Positions 1 through 10,000 of a stretch of 64,000 bases of DNA are shown in pieces. The notes under the pieces were generated by a model. The model saw only the letters and a list, made by a program, of their open reading frames with translations, ran no database searches and was not told the origin of the DNA. Origin of the DNA: DATKJS01 sp050015275 (GTDB lineage Bacteria; Acidobacteriota; Aminicenantia; Aminicenantales; Saccharicenantaceae); the NCBI GenBank assembly GCA_050015275.1, contig JBEKBS010000001.1, forward strand, positions 218,176 to 282,175. The letters are read 5' to 3'. Position 1 is the first letter of the stretch; every line of letters starts with the position of its first letter. The translations under genes were made by a program, and so were the position numbers.

Positions 1-1
1 C

Positions 2-1099
<1,098 letters not shown>

Positions 1100-1116
1100 C
1101 CTGGCGGTTCCCGGCT

Positions 1117-1144
1117 TTGACATTTCCCGCCCGTAATCTATAAT
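1117..1144 (+). promoter_or_regulatory. Sigma70-type promoter for the acpS-acs-acp-kbl2 operon
   Basis: TTGACA at 1117-1122 and TATAAT at 1139-1144, separated by 16 bp. Both hexamers match the consensus exactly. Transcription would begin near 1151, leaving a GC-rich leader of about 90 nt before the TTG start at 1243. Confidence 0.75.
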
Positions 1145-1242
1145 ACTATTCCGTCTTTGCGGGACGCGGCAGAAGCGGCCTGCCGACAGGCGGGCCGAGA
1201 GCCGCGGGGCCCGGCAGCCACGGACGAAAGGCACGTAAGTCA

Positions 1243-1626
1243 TTGATTTTCGGGGTCGGTACGGATATCATCGAGGTCCAGAGGGTCGAGGAGAAGCTCG
1301 TCCGCACGGAGAACCTCAAGACCAAGCTCTTCACCCCGATTGAGATCGCTTACTGCGAGGCCAAGCATCGCCCGGGCCTGCACTTCGCCGCCCGCTTTGC
1401 CGCGAAGGAAGCCTTCCTCAAGGCCATGGGCACGGGCTGGACGGGCGGGCACAAATTCTCCGAGATCGAAATCGTCAACAACACCCTGGGCAAGCCCGAG
1501 CTTTTCGTCCACGGCAAGGTCGCTGAGTTCTGCCGGGCCCATGGGATCACGGGCATGCAGGCTTCGCTGTCCCATATCAAGGACCTGGCCAAAGCGGTCG
1601 TCGTCCTGGAAAAGAAACCGGAATAA
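1243..1626 (+). CDS. acpS: Holo-[acyl-carrier-protein] synthase
   Basis: Transfers 4'-phosphopantetheine from CoA to the conserved Ser of an acyl carrier protein. The protein has 127 aa, normal for AcpS. It has the N-terminal GTDIIE motif with the Mg-binding Asp8, RFAAKEAF with the second metal ligand Glu56, and a C-terminal SLSH motif. The start is a TTG codon at 1243, since the protein homology begins immediately there and a purine-rich GGACGAAAGG lies upstream. It is the first gene after the 1117-1144 promoter and sits 23 bp before the ligase gene, with an ACP two genes later. That order suggests it primes this particular ACP, although it could also serve fatty-acid ACP. Confidence 0.9.
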   Translation: MIFGVGTDIIEVQRVEEKLVRTENLKTKLFTPIEIAYCEAKHRPGLHFAARFAAKEAFLKAMGTGWTGGHKFSEIEIVNNTLGKPELFVHGKVAEFCRAHGITGMQASLSHIKDLAKAVVVLEKKPE

Positions 1627-1649
1627 AGGCGAACGGAGGATCAATCACC

Positions 1650-3353
1650 ATGTCGAATATCGGCTCCTACGACGAGCGGGTGAAGAACTTTTCCTGGCAG
1701 ATCGCCGAGAAAGAGCTCGGCTACAAGCCCGGCGACCTCATCAACATCGGTTGGTACTGCACCGACCGGATCTGCGAGCTGGGCAAGGGGTCGAGGGTCG
1801 CCCTGTACTGGGAAGGCTTCACCGGCACCGAAAAGACCTACACCTACAACGACATCCGACTGGCGACGAACACCATCGGCGCCTTCCTCCGCGGCCTCGG
1901 CCTGAAGGAGGGCGAACGCGTCTGCCTGTTCATGGACCGCATCCCCGAGCTCTACCTGGGCTTCCTGGGCATCCTGAAGATCGGGGCCATCGCCCAGCCC
2001 TTGTTCTCAGCCTTCGGCGACGAGTCGCTCTTCGTCCGCCTCTCGAACGCCGAGACCTCGGCCGTCATCACCCAGAAGAAGCATGCCCCCAAGGTCCGGA
2101 AAATCCTCGAGAAGCTGCCTCACATCAGGCATATCATCATCGTCGACCACGACGGCGTGTCACCGCTCAGGGACCGTGAGGTCGCGTTTTCCCTCGAGAA
2201 GGCCGCGCCCGTCGAGCGCCTCGACATCCACCCGACGAAGGCCGAATCGCCCTCCGTCCTCCACTACACCTCGGGCACGACGGGGATGCCCAAGGGCGTC
2301 CAGCACGTCCATTACTCCCTCATCTCCCAATACCTCACCGCCAGGTGGGCCCTGGACCTGCGTGACGACGATATCTATTGGTGCACGGCCGACCCGGGGT
2401 GGGTCACCGGAACGTCGTACGGGATCATCGCCCCGTTCGCCCTGGGCGTCACCCAGTGCGTCCTCGATGCCGGTTTTTCCGCTGAAGCCTGGTACAAGTT
2501 CATCGAGAAGCGGCGGGTCACGATGTGGTACTCGGCGCCGACGGCCATCCGCTCCCTGATGAAAGCCGGGGACGAGATCGTCAAAAAGTTCGACCTTTCC
2601 TCCCTCCGCCACCTGGCGAGCGTCGGCGAACCCTTGAACTCCGAGGCGGTCGTGTGGTCACAGAAGGTCTTCGGCAAACCCTTCTACGATACCTACTGGC
2701 AAACAGAGACGGGCTCGATCGTCATCAGCAACTACCCGGGCATGGAGGTCCGGCCGGGCTCCATGGGCAAACCCTTCCCCGGCATCACGGGGACCGTCCT
2801 CGACCCGGTCAAGAACGAGCCGTACCCGACCTACGGGAAGATCGGCCTCGTCGCCCTCAAGTTCGACTGGCCCTCGCGGATGCGGACCTACTGGAACAAC
2901 GAAGAGGCCTTTCAGAAGAAGTTCCGGGGCGGCTGGTACATCACGGGGGACCGCTCCAAGCTCGACAAGGATGGCTACTTCTGGTTCGCCGGCCGCGACG
3001 ACGACATCATCAACACGGCCGGTCATCTCGTCAGCCCGTTCGAAGTCGAGTCGGCCCTCCTCGAGCACCCGGCGGTCGCCGAATCGGCCGTCGTGAGCAA
3101 GCCCGATCCGATCAACCTCGAGGTCGTCAAGGCCTTCGTGTCGCTCAAGCCGGGCTTCGCGGCCAGCCAGGACCTCGACCTCGACATCATGAACTTCATC
3201 CGGAAAAAGCTCTCGCCCCTAGCCATGCCGCAGGAGATCGAGTTCGTGCCGTCGCTCCCCAAGACCCGGAGCGGCAAGATCATGCGCCGCATCCTCCACG
3301 CCAAGGAGTGGGGCGAGGAGATCGGCGACATATCGACCCTCGAAAACGATTAA
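1650..3353 (+). CDS. Acetyl-CoA synthetase-like AMP-forming acyl ligase
   Basis: A 567-aa ANL-superfamily adenylating enzyme. The phosphate-binding loop HYTSGTTGMPKG is at residues 205-216, the YWQTETG region follows in the middle, and the C-terminal catalytic Lys is in RSGKIMRR (Lys543). The overall order and the C-terminus resemble acetate-CoA ligases of the Bacillus AcsA type. It would activate a short carboxylate as acyl-AMP and pass it to CoA or, given the ACP gene 30 bp downstream, to the phosphopantetheine arm of that ACP. A good Shine-Dalgarno (GGAGG) precedes ATG 1650. The acetate transporter gene at 5721 is compatible with acetate as substrate. The acceptor (CoA or ACP) cannot be decided from sequence. 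Confidence 0.85.
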   Translation: MSNIGSYDERVKNFSWQIAEKELGYKPGDLINIGWYCTDRICELGKGSRVALYWEGFTGTEKTYTYNDIRLATNTIGAFLRGLGLKEGERVCLFMDRIPELYLGFLGILKIGAIAQPLFSAFGDESLFVRLSNAETSAVITQKKHAPKVRKILEKLPHIRHIIIVDHDGVSPLRDREVAFSLEKAAPVERLDIHPTKAESPSVLHYTSGTTGMPKGVQHVHYSLISQYLTARWALDLRDDDIYWCTADPGWVTGTSYGIIAPFALGVTQCVLDAGFSAEAWYKFIEKRRVTMWYSAPTAIRSLMKAGDEIVKKFDLSSLRHLASVGEPLNSEAVVWSQKVFGKPFYDTYWQTETGSIVISNYPGMEVRPGSMGKPFPGITGTVLDPVKNEPYPTYGKIGLVALKFDWPSRMRTYWNNEEAFQKKFRGGWYITGDRSKLDKDGYFWFAGRDDDIINTAGHLVSPFEVESALLEHPAVAESAVVSKPDPINLEVVKAFVSLKPGFAASQDLDLDIMNFIRKKLSPLAMPQEIEFVPSLPKTRSGKIMRRILHAKEWGEEIGDISTLEND

Positions 3354-3383
3354 TATAAAATCTGAATCAGAAGGAGAAATACC

Positions 3384-3644
3384 ATGGCGCTGGAAGGCTT
3401 GAAGGACATCGTCCTGAACTACGTGACCAAGGAATACCTCGAAGACGACAGCGAGGCCCTCACCTACGACACGCCCCTCATCTCGGGCGGGATCGTGGAC
3501 TCGTTCTCGATGGTCTCGTTGAAGAGGTTCCTCGAGAACAAGTACGCGATCCAGATCCCGGACGACAAGGCCACCCCCGAGGCCTTCGACTCGGTCAACA
3601 AGATCGCCTCCCTCGTCCAGGAATTCGTGGCGAAGAAAGGATAA
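3384..3644 (+). CDS. Acyl carrier protein (stand-alone, non-canonical DSF motif)
   Basis: An acidic 86-aa phosphopantetheine carrier. The modified serine is Ser40 in GGIVDSFS, where most fatty-acid ACPs have DSL. The helix pattern of a PP-binding domain surrounds it, with a hydrophobic segment near 10-20 and an IPDD turn near 57-60. AAGGAG lies just before the ATG. It is placed between the acyl ligase and the second KBL-like gene, 4 bp from the latter, and downstream of acpS. This is a dedicated-carrier layout rather than a fab operon: no fabD, fabG or fabF is nearby. The identity of the acyl group carried is unknown. Confidence 0.87.
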   Translation: MALEGLKDIVLNYVTKEYLEDDSEALTYDTPLISGGIVDSFSMVSLKRFLENKYAIQIPDDKATPEAFDSVNKIASLVQEFVAKKG

Positions 3645-3648
3645 GGCC

Positions 3649-4896
3649 ATGGCTTACAGCGACAAGATCCGCGGAACATACCAGGGTCAGCTCAAAGGCA
3701 TCCAGGACGCGGGCCTCTTCAAGCAGGAGCGGTTTATCCACTCCCCCCAGGCGGCCGACATCGAGGTCGAATTCCCCACGGGCTCGCCCCTCAAGAAAGT
3801 CATCAACATGTGCGCCAACAACTACCTGGGGCTCTCGAGCCACCCGGACGTCATCAAGGCGGCGCATGAGGGGCTCGAAACGCGCGGCTACGGCATGTCG
3901 TCGGTCCGCTTCATCTGCGGCACCCAGGACATCCACCGCGAGCTCGAACATCGCCTGACCGAGTTCCTGGGGACCGAGGACACGCTCCTTTTCCCCTCCT
4001 GCATGGACGCCAACGCCGGCGTTTTCGAGGCCATCCTGACCAAGGACGACGTCATCATCTCGGACCGGCTCGTCCACGCCTCGCTCGTCGACGGCATCCG
4101 GCTCTGCAGCGCCATGCACGACACGATCAAGCACTCCGATATGGCCCACCTCGAGGAGAAGCTCCAGCTCCACGCCGACAAGCGTTTCAAGCTCGTCGTC
4201 ACGGACGGCGTCTTCTCCATGGACGGCGACACGGCCAAGCTCGATGAGATGGCCGTTCTATGCGAGAAATACGACGCCATGCTCCTCGTCGACGACTCCC
4301 ACAGCTCCGGGTTCATCGGCAAGACCGGCCGCGGGACCCACGAGAGATGTGGCGTCGTAGGCAAGATCGACGTCATCACGACGACCTTCGGCAAGGCCCT
4401 CGGGGGCGCGTCCGGGGGCTGCGTTTCGGGGCGGCGGGAGCTCGTCGAGCTCTGCCGGCAGAGGGCCAGGCCGTACCTTTTCTCGAACACCATCGCCCCG
4501 GTCGTCGTCGCCGGCGTCCTCAAGGTCATGGAGATCCTCTCCAAATCGACCGAGCGCCGCGATAAGCTCGAGCGGAACGCCGCCTACTGGCGGAAGGGCC
4601 TGACCGAGGCCGGGTTCATCCTCAAGGAAGGGGATACCCCGATCGTGCCCGTCATGTTCTTCAACGCCAAACTCTCCCAGGACTTCTCCCGGGCCCTTTA
4701 CGACGAGGGGATCTACGCCATCGGCTTTTTCTTCCCCGTCGTGCCCCAGGGCCAGGCCCGGATCCGGACCCAGATCTCGGCCGGCCACGAGATTCATCAC
4801 CTCGACAAGGCCCTGGCGGCCTTCACCAAGGTGGGCAGGAAATTCGACATCCTGGGCAAGACCAAGCAGGAGATCATCGCCAAGTACGGCATGTAG
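3649..4896 (+). CDS. KBL-type alpha-oxoamine synthase, possibly ACP-dependent
   Basis: A 415-aa fold-type I PLP enzyme paralogous to the gene at 2. Conserved residues are His143 (stacks on PLP), Asp215 and His218 in VDDSHSS, the Schiff-base Lys249 in TTFGKALGG, and the Arg pair 371/373 in ARIRTQIS that binds the amino-acid carboxylate. It differs from classical KBL where the acyl-CoA side is lined: NHASIIDGVRL becomes VHASLVDGIRL, the following KAKR becomes SAMH, and it carries a short C-terminal tail ending KQEIIAKYGM. Four base pairs separate it from the ACP gene. It may condense an amino acid with an acyl group from that ACP. Plain glycine C-acetyltransferase remains possible. Confidence 0.85.
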   Translation: MAYSDKIRGTYQGQLKGIQDAGLFKQERFIHSPQAADIEVEFPTGSPLKKVINMCANNYLGLSSHPDVIKAAHEGLETRGYGMSSVRFICGTQDIHRELEHRLTEFLGTEDTLLFPSCMDANAGVFEAILTKDDVIISDRLVHASLVDGIRLCSAMHDTIKHSDMAHLEEKLQLHADKRFKLVVTDGVFSMDGDTAKLDEMAVLCEKYDAMLLVDDSHSSGFIGKTGRGTHERCGVVGKIDVITTTFGKALGGASGGCVSGRRELVELCRQRARPYLFSNTIAPVVVAGVLKVMEILSKSTERRDKLERNAAYWRKGLTEAGFILKEGDTPIVPVMFFNAKLSQDFSRALYDEGIYAIGFFFPVVPQGQARIRTQISAGHEIHHLDKALAAFTKVGRKFDILGKTKQEIIAKYGM

Positions 4897-4924
4897 GGGC
4901 TCGGGGAAAAAGGCTTGGAGGCAC

Positions 4925-4951
4925 GCCGGTTTCCCAGGCGAGGAAACCGGC
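4925..4951 (+). terminator. Perfect 10-bp hairpin after the operon
   Basis: GCCGGTTTCC (4925-4934) and GGAAACCGGC (4942-4951) with a 7-nt loop lie 29 bp after the KBL-like stop codon. No T-run follows, so it may be a Rho-type or mRNA-stabilising end rather than an intrinsic terminator. Confidence 0.45.
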
Positions 4952-5102
4952 ACTGCCGTCGGCTCGCTCTTCCCGTCCTGCGGCCGGGAATCCATGCCCG
5001 CTCGCCTCCTCATGGCCTCTACGCCCTTTACCCCTCGCCCTGCCGAGAATATCTAAAAGGGGATGTCCTTGCTCCGCCCGCGCGGCGGGGTTCTGCGCCG
5101 GC

Positions 5103-5131
5103 TTGAAATATCGCCTGAATTCGGAGATATT
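5103..5131 (+). promoter_or_regulatory. Promoter of the superoxide-reductase-like gene
   Basis: TTGAAA at 5103-5108 and GATATT at 5126-5131 with a 17-bp spacer. The predicted start is near 5138, directly before the hairpin at 5141. Confidence 0.5.
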
Positions 5132-5140
5132 AGAAGCGGG

Positions 5141-5157
5141 CCGGGCGAGACGCCCGG
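5141..5157 (+). other. Compact hairpin at the 5' end of the predicted leader
   Basis: CCGGGCG/CGCCCGG stem of 7 bp with an AGA loop. It sits almost at the predicted transcription start and 7 nt before the AAAGGAGGG ribosome-binding site, where it could protect the 5' end of the mRNA. Confidence 0.45.
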
Positions 5158-5174
5158 GACCAAAGGAGGGCCAC

Positions 5175-5621
5175 ATGAAAAAGAATCGCCTGTTTTTAAT
5201 TCCCGTCGTTCTGATGGCCGCGGCCTTGACCCTGAGCGCCCTGGGATCGGGGATGTCAAGCGTCCAGGACCAGGGTGGATACAAACAGGACAAGCCGTAT
5301 ACCCTGCAGAACCCCGGCCCTTGGGCCGCCGCGAAGGACAAGCACATCCCTCAGATCACGTATGAGAAGATGGGCATGGGCTTGAAGGTCACCGTGAAGG
5401 TCGACAATCATCCGATGGATCCCAAGAAGCCTCATTACATCATGTGGATCAAGCTGGAGGACGGCCGGGGCAACCTGCTCGGCCGGAAAGATTTCGTGGC
5501 GACCGATCCCGCCCCGGTCGCGGCATTCGAGCTGAAGTCGGTCCCCGCTCATCTGCGGGCCTTCGAGCGCTGCAACATCCACGGGATCTGGATGAGCGAG
5601 GCCAAGGTCGAGCTCAAGTAA
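5175..5621 (+). CDS. Exported neelaredoxin/desulfoferrodoxin-like superoxide reductase
   Basis: A 148-aa protein with an N-terminal signal peptide (MKKNRLF, then a hydrophobic stretch to about residue 25). The core is the neelaredoxin iron-centre domain: KHIP (His57), NHPMDPKKPHYI (His79 and His87) and CNIHGIW (Cys133 and His136), matching the 4-His/1-Cys ferrous site of superoxide reductases. The Glu of the usual EKH motif is Asp (DKH). Expected role: reduction of superoxide to peroxide, here in the periplasm if the signal is used, which is unusual because most superoxide reductases are cytosolic. The start at 5175 is set by an excellent AAAGGAGGG. Translation from the upstream in-frame ATG at 5103 would pass through the promoter and is rejected. 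Confidence 0.8.
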   Translation: MKKNRLFLIPVVLMAAALTLSALGSGMSSVQDQGGYKQDKPYTLQNPGPWAAAKDKHIPQITYEKMGMGLKVTVKVDNHPMDPKKPHYIMWIKLEDGRGNLLGRKDFVATDPAPVAAFELKSVPAHLRAFERCNIHGIWMSEAKVELK

Positions 5622-5656
5622 CGGCCCGATCTCGGCGGCACCGCCTTCCTCTATTC

Positions 5657-5684
5657 TTGACACCCGCGAAGGGCGAGGTATACC
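5657..5684 (+). promoter_or_regulatory. Promoter of the acetate transporter gene
   Basis: TTGACA at 5657-5662 and TATACC at 5679-5684 with a 16-bp spacer, about 37 bp before the start codon at 5721. Confidence 0.6.
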
Positions 5685-5720
5685 ATAAGGGCCATTTTTG
5701 AGCCTTCAAGGAGGGCCTCG

Positions 5721-6299
5721 ATGGACAACAGCAAGCTTGCCAACCCCGCGCCCCTCGGCCTGATGGGCTTCGGAATGACCACCGTCCTTCTCAATATCCA
5801 TAATGCCGGCTTCTTCCCGGTGAGTTCCATGGTCCTCGCCATGGGCATTTTCTACGGCGGCGTCGCCCAGATCATCGCCGGGATCATGGAATACAAGAAG
5901 GGGAACACTTTCGGGGCCACGGCTTTTACGTCATACGGGATGTTCTGGCTGACGCTCGTGGCGACCTGGGTCATCCCGGGGCTGAACCCGCCCAACGGCG
6001 GAGCGACGCCCGTCCCCTACATGGGCTGGTACCTGTTCCTGTGGGGCCTTTTCACGTTCTTCATGTGGATCGGGACCTTCGGCAAGAACCGCGCCATCCA
6101 GTTCGTCTTCCTGAGCCTGACGATCCTTTTTTGGCTGCTCGCCGCCCGTGACTGGTCCGGGTGGGCGCTCGTCGGCCGGATCGCCGGTTTCGAGGGGATC
6201 GCCTGCGGCCTTTCCGCGATCTACCTGGCCATGGCCGAGGTCATCAATGAGGCCAGAGGCCGCGAAGTCCTGCTCGTCGGGGAGATCAAGAAGGCCTAG
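5721..6299 (+). CDS. satP: GPR1/FUN34/YaaH-family acetate transporter
   Basis: A 192-aa inner-membrane protein with six predicted hydrophobic segments. The family signature NPAPLGLMGFGMTT is at residues 8-21, and YGGVAQIIAGIMEYKKGNTFG follows the second membrane segment. Members are channels or symporters for acetate and succinate. The start follows AAGGAGGG. It has its own promoter at 5657-5684. Acetate uptake near an acetyl-CoA-synthetase-like gene makes a functional link reasonable. No regulator is visible. Confidence 0.9.
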   Translation: MDNSKLANPAPLGLMGFGMTTVLLNIHNAGFFPVSSMVLAMGIFYGGVAQIIAGIMEYKKGNTFGATAFTSYGMFWLTLVATWVIPGLNPPNGGATPVPYMGWYLFLWGLFTFFMWIGTFGKNRAIQFVFLSLTILFWLLAARDWSGWALVGRIAGFEGIACGLSAIYLAMAEVINEARGREVLLVGEIKKA

Positions 6300-6381
6300 G
6301 CCTAATCACCTAGAAATTGCGCCCCCGGCCGGCCCCGCGATGCCGGGCCCTGCGGATCCAATATCCGGTTCTCGATGAAAG

Positions 6382-6987
6382 CTATTTGAGCCTGACGGCG
6401 CGCTCCTCCATAGACTTGAATTCCGTGCCGTTCGGAAGGGTCATGTAGGTTTCATACCGGAATTCATCGGGGCCGAGCCACTTTGTGACATTCCGGATTT
6501 TGACCTTGCCGCCGCTCATCGGGTCGGGCCAGACGCCTTCCTCGGTTAGGATTTTTGTAGCCGGGTCCAGGCTGCCCGTGGTCAGATAAAAGGAAGTGCT
6601 CGTGTTGTCGACCCATAGCGAGACGTATTTGTTCAGAAAATTATCGTAGCCCAAGGTCTGGACCCCCTCGAAGGGCTGGCCCATCATGGACCCGTTATGC
6701 GTCATCCTCAGGAAACGGCCGCCGAGGATGAGCTCGCCCTTGGCCCTGGTCTGGGAGGGCGTCGGGGGCGATCCCGGAAACATCCACATCGACACAGAGA
6801 CCTTCCATTCGCCCACAAGCTGTTTGAGGTAGGCGTGGTGCTCGCCGACAGCACCCAGCTTCATGTACATCTCCACGGCCTTTTGCTGGTCCTGGGCAGT
6901 CTGGGCGGAGAGCCGGAGGACCGGGAGAAGTACCGAACACACCAAGAACAATGCGCAGGCTGAGCGCCTGGCCGCTTTCATAAACAT
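6382..6987 (-). CDS. Exported DUF1579 family protein
   Basis: A 201-aa protein with a signal peptide (hydrophobic residues 10-28, cleavage likely after LSA). The mature part begins with a short helix and then GEWKVSVSMW, the typical start of DUF1579 beta-barrel domains of unknown function, with GGRFLRM and GVQTLGYDNFLNKYVSLWVDN further on. The ATG at 6987 fits the upstream AAAAGGAGGG; an ATG two codons later is the alternative. It lies downstream of the DUF1080 gene on the same strand. Two further small exported beta-rich proteins occur in the window, at 55796 and 59872. Confidence 0.75.
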   Translation of the reverse strand: MFMKAARRSACALFLVCSVLLPVLRLSAQTAQDQQKAVEMYMKLGAVGEHHAYLKQLVGEWKVSVSMWMFPGSPPTPSQTRAKGELILGGRFLRMTHNGSMMGQPFEGVQTLGYDNFLNKYVSLWVDNTSTSFYLTTGSLDPATKILTEEGVWPDPMSGGKVKIRNVTKWLGPDEFRYETYMTLPNGTEFKSMEERAVRLK

Positions 6988-7049
6988 GGATCCCTCCTTT
7001 TAAAAGTCGACGCGATCTTATCGAAAGATTGCGGAGTCTTCCGCTGACC

Positions 7050-10000
7050 CTATTTCATCTCTTTGACCCGGATATTCCTGAACTCGACGATGGAGCCGTG
7101 GCCCAAGAACCCGAGATGGCCGCGCTCCCGCTTCAGGCCGGGATGGTCGCGGTGGTCGATCGTCCCGCCCGCGCTCGCCTGGTCAATGTCGGCATCGACG
7201 ATTCTCGTCCCGTTGACCGTGACCGTGACCTGCCGGCCCCGGGCGACGATCTCCTCCGTGTTCCATTCGCCGACGGGCCGCAGGATGCCACGCCTGGCCG
7301 GGACGACGCCGTAGACCGAGCCGTGGAACTGGTAGGGCTGGAGGTCATGGTAAACGGGGGATCCGTCCTCGAGGATCTGGATCTCCATTCCCGTGTACGC
7401 GGCGTCGCCCTCGAGAGGGGCCCGGACGCCGATGCCGTTGTTGGCGGCCGGCGTCAGTTTGAATTCGAAACGGAAGACGAAGTCGGAGTATTCCCTTTCC
7501 GTATAGAGGTTGCCGCTGCTCTGTTCGGGATGAATGACGATCCTGCCGTTTTCGGCGATATAACCCTTGGTGTCCCCGGTCCAGCCGCCGAGGTCCCTGC
7601 CGTTGAAGAGAGAGACAAAACCTTCGTCTTTCTCCGCATCCGTCAGGCCGGGGGTGGCCGCGTCGGGCGGGATCTCGCGGATGTAGAGATTCTTGAACCA
7701 GAGCGGATTTCCGTGGGCCTGGAGCTCGATCTGGCCGGAGGGATAGATCGGCTTGTCCCGCTCCCAATAATTCTCGAGGACCGTGTTGTCCACGACCGTC
7801 CTGTCGTTGAGGGTGACCGTGACGCGCTCCCCGATCATGATGATCCGGAGCGTGTTCCATTCCCCCACCGGGCGGTCGGCCCTCTCCAGGGGGTTGCGCG
7901 CCCCCTTCTGGTTATTGTAGAGACCGCCTGAACCCTCGGGGTTGGCCCCCGCGTCCCAGATCTGGACCTGGGGCGATCCCCGGAGGTAGATGCCGCTGTC
8001 TCCGCCCTTTTCGATTTTCCAGTCGACGAGCATCTCGAAGTCGGCATAGTCCTTGGCCGTGCACAGGCTTTCGCCTTTCCCGTCGAAGACGAGAATGCCG
8101 CCGGCCACTCTCCAATGGGAGCGCATGCTCGCGTCCGCCACGGCCTGGGCTCTCTTCAGTTCGTCCGGCGCCATTTTGGCCCGCGCGGGCGGGTCGGCGA
8201 CGAGGCCCTTCCAGCCGTTGAGGTCGAACCCATTGAAGAGCGGGACGAACCCGCCCTGTTTCAAGCGGTCCGCGATGACCTTCGCGGCCAGGTCCCTTTC
8301 GCCCTGGTCTTCGCTCGTCGACTCGACCCGCCTCAGGACGGAGATCGCTTCCTGTCCGGAGAGCCATCTCTCCTCTGACGATTGCTCCGACGCCATGTCC
8401 AGGAGTCCCTGGACGGCCGTCGCCCTCAAGGTCGGGTTCCCGAGGTGTTCGGAGAGAAGGCGGAAGGCCTCGGGCCCCCGGAGCTCCGCGAGCCCTCGCA
8501 GGATGGGTTTCCTGTCGATATCGTCCTTCGGCAGGCTGAGGGCGCTCCTGAGCAGGCCGAGCTTTTCCCCCTGCGGATGATCGGACCCGTTGACCAGCCG
8601 GACATAACCCTCAAGGGCGAGGAGAAGATATTTTTTATTCGTCGTCGCCGAGGCGATCCGGAGGAGCTCGTCGGCGGCCTTGAGGTCCGGCCACTGCGAC
8701 AGGGCATAGATGGCGGCGGCCTGGACCTGCGGGTCCTTGTCGCGCGTCTCATCGACGATCGCCCGGAGCGCCCCGGACCCGCCGACCCGGGGAAGGACCT
8801 TCAGGATGACGACCTTCCTGACGGCCGGAGCCTTCATCATCAGGCCGACGAGTTCGTCGGCCCTTCGTTCCGGGTCTGGGTTCCGTCCGGCGGCCGCCGC
8901 GACGGCTTTCTGAAGGCGGATGGTCTCCTCGCTGTCCGCGGCCGCGGACAGGAGTTCGAGAAGCCGGGAGATGTCCCTCTCGCCGGCCAGCTTGGCCAGG
9001 GCGCCCATGGCTGCTGCGCGCACCGCCGGTTCCGGGCTCGCGGCCTGACCGAAGACGAGGCCGACCCGGTCGCGGGCACCTTTTTCGGCCAGGATCCCGA
9101 TGAGCGCCGCCCGGCCGGCGGGAGGCGCCTGATCCATCCGGCGGACCGCTTCGGGAACGACGAGCCCGGCCTCGAAGCCGAGGGCGGCCTGCTTGGCCGC
9201 CTCGACCTCTCCGGCGTCGGAGGAATCGAAGAAAGGGAAGATCCCCGGCAGGACGTCGGCCCCGCCGAGCCTGACGGCGGCGGGGATGGCCGCCAGGCGG
9301 ACGGCCCTGTCCGGATCGCGCAGAGCTTCGCGCACGGCCGGCAGGGCGGCGAGGTCCCCCCGCCGGCCGAGCATGGAGACGATCGCGGCCCGCACCTCAG
9401 AGGGTGAGGAAGCGGCCTTTTCGACCCAACGGGCCGTGGCCTCGGTCCCCGGGATCGACATCCCCATTTCGAGGGCGGCGGCGCGGAATCTCCCGTCCGG
9501 GCTGTCCGCGGCGGCCAGGAGATCCGGCAGAGCCCTGTCCTTGAGAGACGTGACGAGGAGCCCGAGGGCGTTCGTGGCGATATGGCTTTCGGCCGGTGTC
9601 GTGTAATACTTGAGAAGGCCGCGGCAGATGGCCAGGCCGTCCACGACTTTCCCGGCTTCGAGGAGGCGGCGCGCGTAAAGCAGGTCGAGTGACGGGGCCA
9701 GCGACCTCTCGTGAAGCGGCGCCGCGATCCGGGCCCGGCCCAGAACGGCCCCGGCCCGCGGGTCGCCGGTATTGGCCAGGGCGAACAGGGCCGTCTGCCG
9801 GAGCTTGTCATCGGCACTTTCGGCCAAAGGCAGGATTTTCTTGACGGCCTCGCGGCTCCTCATCTCTCCCAGCGCTTTGACGATGGTCACCTTGGCCGCG
9901 GGCGGGGCGGAATCGAGGGCCTTGAGGAAAAGCCCGGCGGCCTCGGGTTGGCGGGTGGCCAGAAGGGCCTGGGCCGCCGGCTCGGCGAGCCTTTCATCCG

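Noticed and set aside
8382..9407. 341-codon plus-strand frame inside the HEAT region
   Set aside because: Antisense shadow of the HEAT repeats.
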